Positions 35,837 through 46,079 of a stretch of DNA of 64,000 nt are shown here, in pieces; the stretch's first letter is position 1; each line of letters opens with the position of its first letter. A program made the position numbers and the translations under genes. The stretch is taken from positions 42,820,275-42,884,274 of the forward strand of contig OZ005649.1 of assembly GCA_963930645.1 (NCBI GenBank). The letters run 5' to 3'. The notes under the pieces were generated by a model, which saw nothing but the letters and a program-made list of their open reading frames with translations, had not been told where the DNA came from and did not search any database. Source of the DNA: Salticus scenicus (Eukaryota > Arthropoda > Arachnida > Araneae > Salticidae).

Positions 35837-36510
35837 TATATGCACACATACCACATGCTAATATATATACATCACCGTAAAAGTAGCAAAAACTAACTCA
35901 GAAGACCGCAGAACGTGATAGATTCACAAATGTCTCATTGTCGAATTTTTTCAGGATTATATTATAATACTTTGATTACATAATGTATGTGCGAAAAGTA
36001 AAACAATGACAAATTTAAATAATCAAGACTTTTATATAATCCAATATCGAGGGTACTTTGTAGATTATAATCAGAAATAAATATCTTTAAATTAAAAATC
36101 ATATTCATTATTATTTATAACTAATTATCGAAAAGGTACTCACCATTTTGTCTACCACGGCACGACTTTTCAAAAGATGAGTTAGAACAGGAATTCGTTG
36201 ACACAAAATAATTGTTCTGTAACATTCGTTTTTGATAGATTTAATTGAATGATGATGATGTATTTAAACTGCTGTTAACTATTTACAAAAAGTATTAATT
36301 TCAAATTTAATACTGAATTTAATACTGATCTTGTTATTCACATAATTAATAATTTTCTCAATGCTGAAATATTTTGTTTTCCCTTTTATTTATTATAGTC
36401 AAATCGTTTCTTAATAATAAATTTTAAGACACAGGAAAACGTGCCTTTCTTATATCTAGTCTACATCATTCAACACTGCAATTTCGAAAGTAATTCTTAT
36501 TCTAATAAAT

Positions 36511-36543
<33 letters not shown>

Positions 36544-36790
36544 AAAAGAAAGCATTTGCCCTGTCGCACCGGATTGCGGATTAGACAGGGGGAAAGCGAG
36601 GGAAAGCAATGATATTTCAAGAAAGTCTATCAAAATACGAAAATACTTTTAAAAATACTACTTCCACCGGAATAAAATACTTAAAAAAATTAAATAATAT
36701 TTCTTTTAGTCAATCATTTGCTAAAACCGCATAAAAAGCAAACATCAAGTAATAAAGATTTCGCCATCGAAATCTTAAATAATGAAATAA
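35837..36790. other. AT-rich, no gene seen
   Basis: Contains an A run at about 36512-36541 followed by a short GC-richer piece with an inverted pair (CCCTGTCGCACCGG / TTAGACAGGG). No supported gene. Confidence 0.5.
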
Positions 36791-37564
36791 TCTGGTGTGT
36801 CCCTCACACGACTTTCTCTTACCTTGAAATTTAATACCATAAATACAGGTTGGAGATTAAGAGGTAAGATAACGATTACTGTTATGTAAACCTATGTTAA
36901 ACAATTCATATTAGGCTTCGGAAGAGTTTTATATGATAATTAGTTCTGTGCCGTTTTATTAATGCACCTACATTTATATAGAATTTAATTCTGTTATTAA
37001 AATTAAAAGTTTACTTAAAATTATACAGACAATTTTCACACTCAACATTCATTGAAACTTATCAATCTTGGTCAAACTTTTCCTGTAACAAACTTATATT
37101 AACTTCAAAATACAACATTTGGATTTCCTAAAATTATTCGTTTTTAAGTTACTCTAAGAGACAAAGATCAAACGTTTAAAAACTTGACTACGCTAATCAG
37201 GAAGCCTCAAAACGTGTAAATATACAAAAAACAAGCGATGGATATTTAGCTTAAAACATACATTACTTACCATATCTCTATGAGGAATGTATTTCAATTC
37301 CCGAACAGCTTTCCTGGAAATTGTAAAATGTTATTAGTAAAGCACATCCACTAACAACAAATAACTAGTGTGTTGTGGCCACCACACGACTTTCTTCTAT
37401 ATTTTCCTATACAAATTTACTCAGTAAAAATAATTTGTTTAAATTAATATTTAAAAAATTATCTTCCATGAAAATGCAGACGATTTCCATATTAGAGAAG
37501 TAGTGTAAAACTAAATATCCAAAAAAGTTGAATTTATTCTCAATATTACATAAATAAATAAATA

Positions 37565-37567
<3 letters not shown>

Positions 37568-37625
<58 letters not shown>
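37568..37625. repeat. AT microsatellite
   Basis: About 58 bases of (AT)n sit where other family A copies have an A/T-rich run. Confidence 0.9.
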
Positions 37626-37630
<5 letters not shown>

Positions 37631-38003
37631 GAAAAAAATCGATAACTTTATTTTAAATTATCGCAGATCGATGGTTCAACCATTCGTCTTAAATGTATTG
37701 GCGAGCTCTTTTGAGAGATACCCATCATGAAAATTTACTCCCCTCGAAGGGGGATTTCCCTCCAGGGGGGGAGGCTAGGCTCCTACATACACGGATTTTT
37801 TTTTTTTCCCAGTTGACTATCTCTATTACAAAAAATATATATTCGTTTCATTTGGTTTAGTGCTGTCTATAGATGTTAACTCTACTTACCTGCAATTTCC
37901 CCCATAGACGTAACGTATTATTTGAATGCTTTTGAGCGTCCCTGTACACGAACCATTTGCTTCATCTCAACGAAAAGCTTACTGTAGCATCCCTATATGA
38001 TAC

Positions 38004-38043
38004 CACTGAGCTGAAGAACAACAAGTTGATCTTCATCTCAGTG
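38004..38043. mobile_element. 40-bp palindromic micro-insertion with 8-bp duplication
   Basis: The insert runs from CACTGAGCTGAAGA to TCTTCATCTCAGTG. Seventeen of nineteen positions pair around a 2-base centre. TATGATAC flanks it exactly on both sides (37996-38003 and 38044-38051). The sister family A copies lack it: the minus copy near 38817-38835 reads TATATGATACACC and the copy at 2370-2385 reads TATATAATACACA. The 8-bp duplication suggests a hAT-type mechanism, with the insert a drastically shortened element or a transposition by-product. Confidence 0.85.
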
Positions 38044-38260
38044 TATGATACACATCTGAAATGCCCAGTTTGAAATTTCTGCTAATATTTGTTCTTGAGA
38101 TATGCTGATATCACGCACAGAGACAGACACACAAACCATTCGCTAAAATCATGATTTTCGTATTCAGGGGACCTCAGAACATGTAAATATAACAAAAATT
38201 CACGTTCGAAAATATGACCCTAAAACAATACTTTGTCGACCCTATGGGTCAGAGAAAGTA

Positions 38261-38595
38261 AAAAAAAAAAAAATATATCTGGTATGGCATTTACATCACT
38301 CTCTCGAATTCTGTTGAGTTAGAAACTATTAAGTCGCCCTTTGAAGACTGTAAAACAAAGTAAGCAATGCAATATTTACAGAAAATGTGTTCTCCGGATT
38401 GTCCAATATTTGGTGCGACAAGTGTGATATAATAAAATTTATTTCATACTGGAAATACTTTAGAAAAAATAAGAAAAAAGATTACATTTTTAGTAGTTTG
38501 ATAGAAAGCAAAAACATCGCATGCCATTTTGCATTTTAAGGGTTCTCTATTTTATCTCACAATGTGAATGACAAGTTGACTGTATATATATATTC
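38261..38595. other. Spacer between tail-to-tail family A copies
   Basis: A 335-bp spacer beginning with the A tail of the left copy and ending with a short TATATA stretch before the right copy. No feature was recognised in it. Confidence 0.5.
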
Positions 38596-39196
38596 ACTTT
38601 CTCTTACTCATAAGGTCGAGAAAGTATTGTTTTTGGGTCAAATTTTAGTACGCGAGTTTTTGTTATATTTACATCTTCTGAGGTCCCCCGAATACGAAAA
38701 TCATGTTTTTAGCAAATGGTCTGTGTGTATGTCTCTGTGTCTGTGTGTCTATGTGTGTGTCTGTCTGTTATCAGCATATATCAAAAACAAATTATGGCAG
38801 AAAGTTCAAACTTGGTGTATCATATAAGGATGCTACAGTAAGCATTTCGTTAAGATCAAGCAAATGGTTCGTGTACAGGGACAATCAAGAGAATTGTAAT
38901 ACATTACGTCTATGGGGGAAATTGCAGGTAAGTAGAGTTTAACATCTATAAACTGCACTAAACCACATGAAACGAATATATATTTTTTGTAATAGAGATA
39001 GTCAACAGGGAAAAAAAAATGTGTATGTAGGAGCCTCGCCTCCCCCCCTCGAGGGGAGTAAATTTTCATGATGGGTATCTTTCAAAAGAGCTCGCCAATA
39101 CCTTTAAAACGAATGGTTGAACCATTGATCTGCGATAATTTAAAACAAAGTTATCGATTTTTTTACTTTAACGAAAAAAAACTTAGAAAAAAAATC

Positions 39197-39231
<35 letters not shown>

Positions 39232-39592
39232 TTTAAATATTGAGAATAAAATGGGAATAAAATAATATTTTTTTGATATTTAGTGTTTTACTACTTCTCT
39301 AATATGGAAATCGTCTGCATTATCATAAAAGATAGTTTTAAAAATAATAATTTTAATAAATTATTTTTTAAAAACAGAATTATTTTTTAATAGCCGAATT
39401 AAATTCTATATAAATGTAGGTGCATTAATGAAACGGGGGGTTGAGGGGGGCATAAACTCTTCCGAAACCTAATTTGAATTGTTTAATACAGATTTACATA
39501 ACAGTACTCGTTATCTTACCTATTAATCTGCAACCTGTATTAAAGTATTAAATTTCAGGGTAAGAGAAAGTCGCGTGAGTGAGACACCACAT
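38596..39592 (-). repeat. Family A repeat, about 1 kb, minus strand
   Basis: The tail end at 38596 reads ACTTTCTCTTACTCATAAGG (inverted terminal hairpin) and the start is at 39592 (GTGAGTGAGACACCACA). It follows 1584-2605 throughout, including the CTGTGTGTCT tract, CCCCCCTCGAGGGGAG and an ATT microsatellite (39200-39233). It supplies empty sites for the insertions at 38004 and 9843. Reading frames in it are artefacts. Confidence 0.75.
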
Positions 39593-39856
39593 TATTTTGT
39601 TTACTCATAGTCATTTGTTCTTGGTTGCTTTTCTGTCATCTGACAGCTGCAGGTAATTGGCGTTGCTGTAGGTATACATTTTTAGGTATGACCGTGTGCG
39701 CTTATCTTGTACTCGTTTTGCTGCCCCCTCCAACTTTCTTTTAACTATTCTAAGTCGTTTAACTTTTCTATGACTTATTTAAGGTTGTTATTATTTATAT
39801 TAGTCCTTTAAGGTTATCATTTAAGGTATAATTTGCTAAAGCATTTTACTCAAATA

Positions 39857-41051
39857 TCTATATATAGAAAGCTGATTGTTTGTTTGTTCGAATTTTTATT
39901 TCGCCATACAAACCTACACTGTTCAACCGACAGCCACGAAAAATGGTACACATATCAATCAGGACAAAATCTACCTGATGCCGTATTTTTCAGTTCAGTC
40001 AGATAATCAGATCAAAAGGTATTAAATAAACTCCCATTTAAACTTTAAAATGATTAAAAAGAAAGAAATATTTGATGCCAAAATAAACAAGTAAAATGCA
40101 CGTTTGATTTTTTTTTTTTTTTTTTTTTTGCGGAAATAAATTGAAATGTTTTTAATTTCGCTTAAATAATAATAAAAATTAGGAAAAAAAGAAAAAAAAA
40201 CTTAGTTACATTACGAAAATTGGTACATATTTATCTGGAATTAGCATGTCAGGAAATATTTTCTTAAGGATATTTGGCATTAGTTTGAAATTTTTATTTA
40301 AATATTTTTCTTTCTGCAGTAAAACAAAATTTTTCGTGTTTATTGATACTTTATGTCTAACTTATGATTACTTTTGGTTTTTATTAAGACTTTTTTTTTC
40401 TTTTATAAATATCATAAAATAATGTTTTTTTTTTTTTGGTAAATATTATAAAATTAATTTTTTTTAAGTATAGGATCCCTTTGGCAAAATTTTAAATTTG
40501 GCACCAAAGTAGCTCCGGTTTTTCCCGCCAAGGTCTTTAGTTGCGACAGCCATTTCAATTCATCGCAAAAATTGGTAAAAATAAAATGAAATAAAAAGTA
40601 ATAATAATAATTAAAAATGAATAAATAAATAAATAAGCTCACCAAGGGGATCCCATTATAAAGATGTGAAAATTTCTGTATTTCTGTATTTATTTATTTG
40701 TAGCATTGCTACAACTTGCACAATGGTCCACATTTTTTTTGCGTTTTTTAGGCACCATTTCGAAAGATAACGATATCATTTTAGATTCTTTGTGAACATA
40801 TTATGGTATTGCAATGGAATCCATGGCAACCATTTCAGAAAGAGGCATTTCGCTGTGGTGGCCAAAAGAAAATCGCCAGGAATGAGTTATGGACCAATGA
40901 CCCACTTGTTTTATAGGATATTCTATTAAAAACCTTGGGCAATGTTTCATGCATTTTTCTTTCCCATTTATAGCTTTATTCAGTTCTTTTATTAATTTTA
41001 AAATTCTATAAACACTACTTCAACCTGGGCAACGCCGAGTACACCTGCTAG
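39857..41051 (+). mobile_element. Non-autonomous Helitron, about 1.2 kb
   Basis: Starts TCTATATATAGAAAGCTG after an A/T position. It ends with an imperfect hairpin (ACCTGG-GCAACG-CCGAGT) a few bases before CTAG at 41048-41051, followed by T. A TC start, subterminal 3' hairpin, CTRR end, A/T target and no inverted ends or duplication are Helitron hallmarks. The middle (TAGGATCCCTTTGGCAAAAT near 40470) is shared with 55268-57714 and 61680-62085. No Rep/helicase coding region. Confidence 0.8.
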
Positions 41052-41155
41052 TATCCAATAAAAAAGCGTTTGCCTAATACTGGATACATTGTGTACTAAA
41101 ATTTAGCACAATAAAAAGCAAAAAGCATAACGTCATATGAAATGCAATTCGATAG

Positions 41156-41313
41156 CAGGGTTCGTACGCGCTTTATTTTTTCCCTGAGTCTCACACCAGT
41201 ATTCTGAAACAATAAAAATAACTTAATAGAATAGTCTTATTTTATAACGTAAATCATTCTACAAAATTACCGGTATAAGACTCAGGGAAAAAATAAGACC
41301 CGTACGAACCCTG
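41156..41313. mobile_element. Foldback MITE, 158 bp, 5-bp duplication
   Basis: Starts CAGGGTTCGTACGCGC and ends CCCGTACGAACCCTG. Further inverted blocks are TTTTTTCCCTGAGTCTCACA and GACTCAGGGAAAAAATAAG. Exact GATAG lies on both sides (41151-41155 and 41314-41318). Its inner part resembles M1 and M2, but the termini differ. No ORF. Confidence 0.85.
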
Positions 41314-41399
41314 GATAGACTTCCAAGTTATCGCACCTAATGTATCCGAAATTTTTTTATGGTCCTGTAAAAGAACAAACAATGTTTTTCATATTATAT

Positions 41400-42904
41400 T
41401 CTATACAAAACATGTTTTTGTGTTTGTAAAATAAAAAGGATGCTTAGTTTATTTTGTTTAGTGCAGTGTGAAAGATAAAATGTACAAATAAAAAATTTTC
41501 GTCCTTAGATGGTATAATGTGTTTAAATACTTTTAGTATTTAGAGGTCTACAAGGACCGGGTTCACGGCCAGACCCCGAGCCCGGACCGGTCAGACCTTC
41601 GGGCCGGGTTCGGGCTTAAAATTTTTTTGCAGGTTCGGAGCTCAATTTTTTTGTGTATACTCGAGTCGGGCCGGGCCTGGAGGAAATATTTTCCGGGCCG
41701 TGATTCCTCGCTAATCAACAAAAAAGGAAAATGATAAAATACTTCTTCGGTCATTTATTTTGCATAATTTTACAAGCTTTTATGTTTCATAAAATTTTAT
41801 TTTGTTAAAAATGTCTGTAACTTCACTTTAATTGTCTATCAGTCTGTCTGATCATGATCTCATTTTCTGTAAATATTTTTAGCATGTCTCGAAATTATTT
41901 TATTTACTGTAATATTAGATGGTTTCCCATTCAAAATGGAATGCTTGTCACTAATAATTTGGGCATATGTACAATAAATAAATAAATAAATATGTTACTG
42001 TGTATAAGGCTTTGTGTCTTATGGTCTGTAGAGTTTAGGTGGTATGAAGGCCATAAAAATCCTTCCGCTGTAACTCTTTCTCTAAGGCTCCTTTTTCTTT
42101 TCTCCAGGGTACTGAATGAAAGTAGCATCATTTTTAGCATGTGCAAAAACATCTTTAGTATAGAATATGGTTGGATAATCATTAAAGTTTTGTTTACCGG
42201 ATCACATGAAAGATTAGAATACATTACGGTATACAACAGGAAATGGTTGAGAGTGCCTTTTTAGTAGTAGTAATCATTTTAAATACCTTTCTATGTTATT
42301 CGATGAATACTAATATTTTCGATTTGATTTTCTGTCTGTGTGCCTTCTGTATGTGGTATGTCTGTAATAATGAACTTCTGTTTTTTATAATTATCTTTTA
42401 AAAGTTTAGCAGCTTTGTTAAAGAACATCTTATTGCTTGGCTGTATAAAAACTCTGCAAAACATATACTAAAAATCTTTTTCATAGAAAGGCATGTTTTT
42501 TTTTTTTTTTTTTACATTTTTTGAATTGGGCCGGGTCGGGGCCTCAAAATTTCGGCTTGTGAAGACCTCTAATCTACACACCACCTCTTTGTTCAATTTC
42601 AATGAAAATTTTAATATGATATCTCTAAATGATAAACATTTAATATAGTCTGTTTATTTTTCTGTTAATAATTGTGATTTGATATGCTGGTAACAGTTTA
42701 TTAGACACACACTGACAAACCCAGAAAGACCAACCACTTAAAACCTGATTTCTGGATTCAGAGAACCTCTAAATGTGTAGATATATCAAAAACTCAATTT
42801 CAAGAATTCGACAGAAAAGCAATAAGCAAATACTTTTCTACAAAAAAGCAATACTTTTTCTAGAAAAAGCAATACTTTTTCTACTATATATTATTAAAGA
42901 AAGT
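41400..42904 (+). repeat. Diverged family A fragment, split by an insertion
   Basis: The left part (about 41400-41540) aligns with family A around 'TTTGGTTTAGTGC...GACGTAATGTATT'. The right part (42572-42904) aligns with its 3' third: GATATGCTGGTAACAG, GACACACACTGAC, ATTCAGAGAACCTC and the end AAGAAAGT plus A. The gap is the hAT-like insertion at 41541-42571. It is clearly older than the other copies. Confidence 0.5.
41541..42571. mobile_element. hAT-like non-autonomous element, about 1 kb
   Basis: Inverted ends are TAGAGGTCTACAAGGACCGG and, at the right, GGCTTGTGAAGACCTCTA. Both are followed inward by GGCCGGG-type GC-rich repeats, unlike the AT-rich surroundings. The TAGAGGTCT-type terminus resembles hAT ends, but no clear 8-bp duplication is visible and no transposase motif was found. 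The frames at 41931-42264 are antisense overlaps without signature. Confidence 0.55.
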
Positions 42905-42929
42905 AAAAATTTATAGGAGCACGCTTCTA

Positions 42930-42960
<31 letters not shown>

Positions 42961-44689
42961 TAGATTTCAACAAAGTATTTTTACAGAGTAGGCCTTCCCT
43001 TTAAAAGGATTAGTCTGAGCGATTTTGTTGCGAATGTAAATTTACTATTAATTTAGCGACTAGTGAAGGAAACAATAAATTAAGTTTACAAATCTAATAT
43101 TAATAAGAAAGAATTACGGAATTTGTCTCGATTGAAAACTCTTTTAGAACTATTCTTAAATATTTCAGCGTTTAACTTATTTTAATTCTGTGTGAATACA
43201 TTTAAAAACGTTTTGCTTTTTTTTTTAAATAATAGTTTTTTTTTTCCCCTTTGCCGCCTTTTATATTGCCTTAAAAAAATAAAAAAGCTTCAAAAATGTA
43301 TTTTGATTTTAACTATGGAGTGAAGAAAAGATTTGTTTTCAAAAAGAAAGCGCAAAAATATTTCTATTTTGCAGTCCGGTGTATCTCCCAAATTGGCACA
43401 TGCACCATGTATAGTCGCTATCCTCGTAATAATACGGGGGTAGCGGTAGTGTACACTAAACTCTCGATTATCCTTAGGCGCGGAACAAGGGCGGGAATAA
43501 GAAAGCGCAAGATCAGGAAAAGTGTTTAAAAAAAAAAAAGATAAAACCAATTAAAAAAATTCATATGAAATAAAGATATTCAGACAGTCTACGATCTCCA
43601 AAATTTTCAAGATGGAAATCTGTAAGAAGTGAAGCATCGATATTCAAAGAAAAATTCTCCATTTACAAAATAAGTCACGATTTTTTTATGAGAATTATTC
43701 GAGCGAATTAAAAGAAGAGAAATGCATAGCTGCAGCAAAAATTTAGTTCGTTTGATTTGATTTGATTTTATTTTTGATTTTAATTTTTGACACAAATGAC
43801 TATTTATTTTATTACTTAAATGAATTTTTAGAAATGTACTTTATTTTAATTATTCATAAAGATAAAACTTAATTAAAAGTTGACGACAAAAAAATTTAAT
43901 ATAAGAACGTTTATTCACTTAAGAAGAAAAAAATATGCAATGTAGTTACATTTATTTAAGGAAGAAATGTAAGTTTTATGCAATAAAGCATACAGTGTAC
44001 ACGAAAAACCTTAATGTCGATTTTAATTCTTTAAATAATATATATATATATATATATATATTATCGTTTGGCGTGAAAAAAATTATACAATCTCTATATA
44101 TTAAAAAAAAGTAACTGTCGCTGGCGTCAACTTTTTTTGTCTGCGACAGCAACTTCTCGCGGAGGGCAGGGTTCTCCGCGTCATGAGATATATCAGTGTA
44201 TTCCGACTGCTTCAAGGAAGGCATTTCAGCTGCTTACAAATTTCTATCATTTTAATTAACGAAGTTATTAAGTAAAAACGCGGATTTATAAAGGTACTCT
44301 ATTTGCCACCGGAGGGAAAAGTTTCTCTTATGATGTTTTTTCTGTGTCTCTGACGTCACTTTCCTCAGGAAAATTAAAATGTGATCAATGGTGTAAATAA
44401 GAAAAATTAAATAATTGGCATCTTTGACATGCTCGAGAGAAGAAAAAAATATTTAGAATAGCAAAACATTTATAAATAACCGATATTTTAAAAATATTAA
44501 GTAAAAATTTAATAAAGATGAAACGAAAATTAGTTTTTATTTTTATTTTAGTTTATATTATTATTTTATATTATTAGTTAAGCTCATACAATTAGTTTAG
44601 TTTATATTATTAGTTTTTATTTTAACGTTAGGTGAAAAAGATTTAGTAATGAATACATGATAATTTAGTAATGAATACATGAATACATG
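42905..44689. other. AT-rich, no gene seen
   Basis: Includes an A run (42933-42960) and (AT)n at 44038-44062. A GC-richer piece at 43375-43510 holds CACTAAACTCTCGATTATCC, which looks like one Tigger-type end. TCTCTATATATTAAAA at 44091 could be a Helitron 5' end, but no partner was found. Confidence 0.45.
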
Positions 44690-45198
44690 TTAAAGTTTTA
44701 TCAAAAATTCAGCATTTAAAAATATTAAAAATAAATTATCAATGATTACACAAACTAACATGCAAATATGATTGAATACATTGTTAAACTATAATAAAGT
44801 ATCATGGGAGAGTTAAAAAATAAAATAGCAGGGAGCATTTGAAAATTTGCCAAAAAATAATAAATATATATATAAATCATAAAATAAATAAAAATAAAAT
44901 AAAATTTTATTTTGTTAATTTAATTTTTTCAGAAATTTTTATGCCCTTTATATTGTTATTTTTCATTATATATTTTAAATATTTCTATATTTGAATGTTA
45001 AAATTAATGCACATTTTAGCATCCAATCATAAAAATATTGAAAGAAAAAAACTTACTGATTACACAAACTAATATTCAAATATTATTGGAATATGTTGAT
45101 AAATTATAGTAAAGTAAGATGGGGGAGACTAAAAAAATACATAACAGAGAACATTTTTAAACTTAAAAAAATAATAATAATAATGATAATAATAAATA

Positions 45199-45200
<2 letters not shown>
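44690..45200. repeat. Two-copy degenerate tandem duplication, about 315 bp apart
   Basis: GATTACACAAACTAACATGC at 44743 and GATTACACAAACTAATATTC at 45058 begin matching tracts. Both continue through TAGTAAAGTA/TAATAAAGTA, ATGGGGGAG/ATGGGAGAG and A-rich tails into AAT-type repeats. No coding signal. Confidence 0.6.
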
Positions 45201-45236
<36 letters not shown>

Positions 45237-45599
45237 TAAAATAAAATAAATGTAAATTTTATGTATTTTTAAACCACTGCTAATATTTAATGAAGTTTAC
45301 AGTTTTTAAATAATGTTGATTATAAATAACTTTGATAAAATATAATAAAAGTAATACCACTTTAATCATAAAAACACTTTTTGACATTTATTAAGAAAGT
45401 AGCAATATCTAACTTCCCATCACGATAGCATGATCAATTATATAAATTCTTTGAAACAAACAAATTTTTAGAATAGTCCTAAGACGTTATTCGAATTTTA
45501 AACTTTATTTTGGACAAATAAGGTAATAGTGCATGAAAACATTTGGTAAAACGATCTTTTTATTTGAAAAGAAAAAACAAAAGAAGGAAAGAAACAGCT
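45201..45599. other. AT-rich, no gene seen
   Basis: Starts with the end of an AAT microsatellite (about 45165-45240). No feature beyond AT-rich sequence. Confidence 0.5.
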
Positions 45600-45724
45600 C
45601 TTTTTTACTCTATTTCAAATACAACGTGACTTATCATCTAAAGTGAATTAGATTTACAGCTTGCGAATTTTAAAATATCACTGCAAAGTGGTTCGTAACA
45701 AAAGATTTATTTTAATTATGGATG

Positions 45725-46030
45725 GGTTTTACGTCGCACTAGTGCTGCGAAAATGGGCAATTGACAACGGTCTGGGTATCACGCCTAGATGTGGTCCGGA
45801 GACATGACATTGCAATTCTGATCGTCCACTGAAGGTGTGGCTCTCTCGCTTCGGTGACCCCAGAGGTATAATTTTTGACAGGAGCATGGAGGACATTACG
45901 GCCACGACAGATTTTACGTGCACCAGCTACCATTAGTGTAGCCGAGGGTCTTTGGCCGGCTCCAGTACCGAACCCGCAATCTTCAGATTATGAGTCCGAA
46001 GCTGTACCGACTGGGCTACAACTTATCAAT
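45725..46030 (-). repeat. tRNA-Met-type SINE, minus strand
   Basis: The minus strand starts near 46022 with TAGCCCAGTCGGTACAGC (box A region). It continues with CTCATAA, the tRNA-Met anticodon-loop sequence (anticodon CAT), then GCGGGTTCGGTACTGG (box B-like). The body ends with GTGCGACGTAAAACCC near 45730. Acceptor pairing is lost, so it is a retroposon, not a tRNA. Plus- and minus-strand frames across it are artefacts. The adjoining minisatellite repeats CAGTCGGTACAG in the opposite orientation. Confidence 0.75.
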
Positions 46031-46079
46031 CAAAATAAGGGCCTTATTTTGATTTAAAAAAAAAAAAAAATCACAGTAA

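Larger units (their letters stand above)
36791..38260 (+). repeat. Family A repeat, long copy
   Basis: Starts TCTGGTGTGTCCCTCACACG and ends GGGTCAGAGAAAGTA plus an A13-type tail. Relative to 1584-2605 it carries an extra ~500 bp (about 37010-37510) matching 9366-9720, including a second TGTGGCCACCACACGACTTT start-like block. It also has an (AT)n expansion at 37568-37625 and the 40-bp insertion at 38004-38043. It lies tail-to-tail with 38596-39592. Confidence 0.75.

Noticed and set aside
43375..43510. Complete Tigger-like element
   Set aside because: Only one end-like sequence (CACTAAACTCTCGATTATCC) is seen, without a partner or TA flanks.
44091..44240. Possible Helitron 5' end (TCTCTATATATTAAAA)
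   Set aside because: No matching hairpin-CTRR end was found at a plausible distance, and the start motif is weak in AT-rich DNA.
45729..46057. Overlapping frames of 60-64 codons on both strands
   Set aside because: They are translations of the Met-type SINE in three frames, with no conserved protein.
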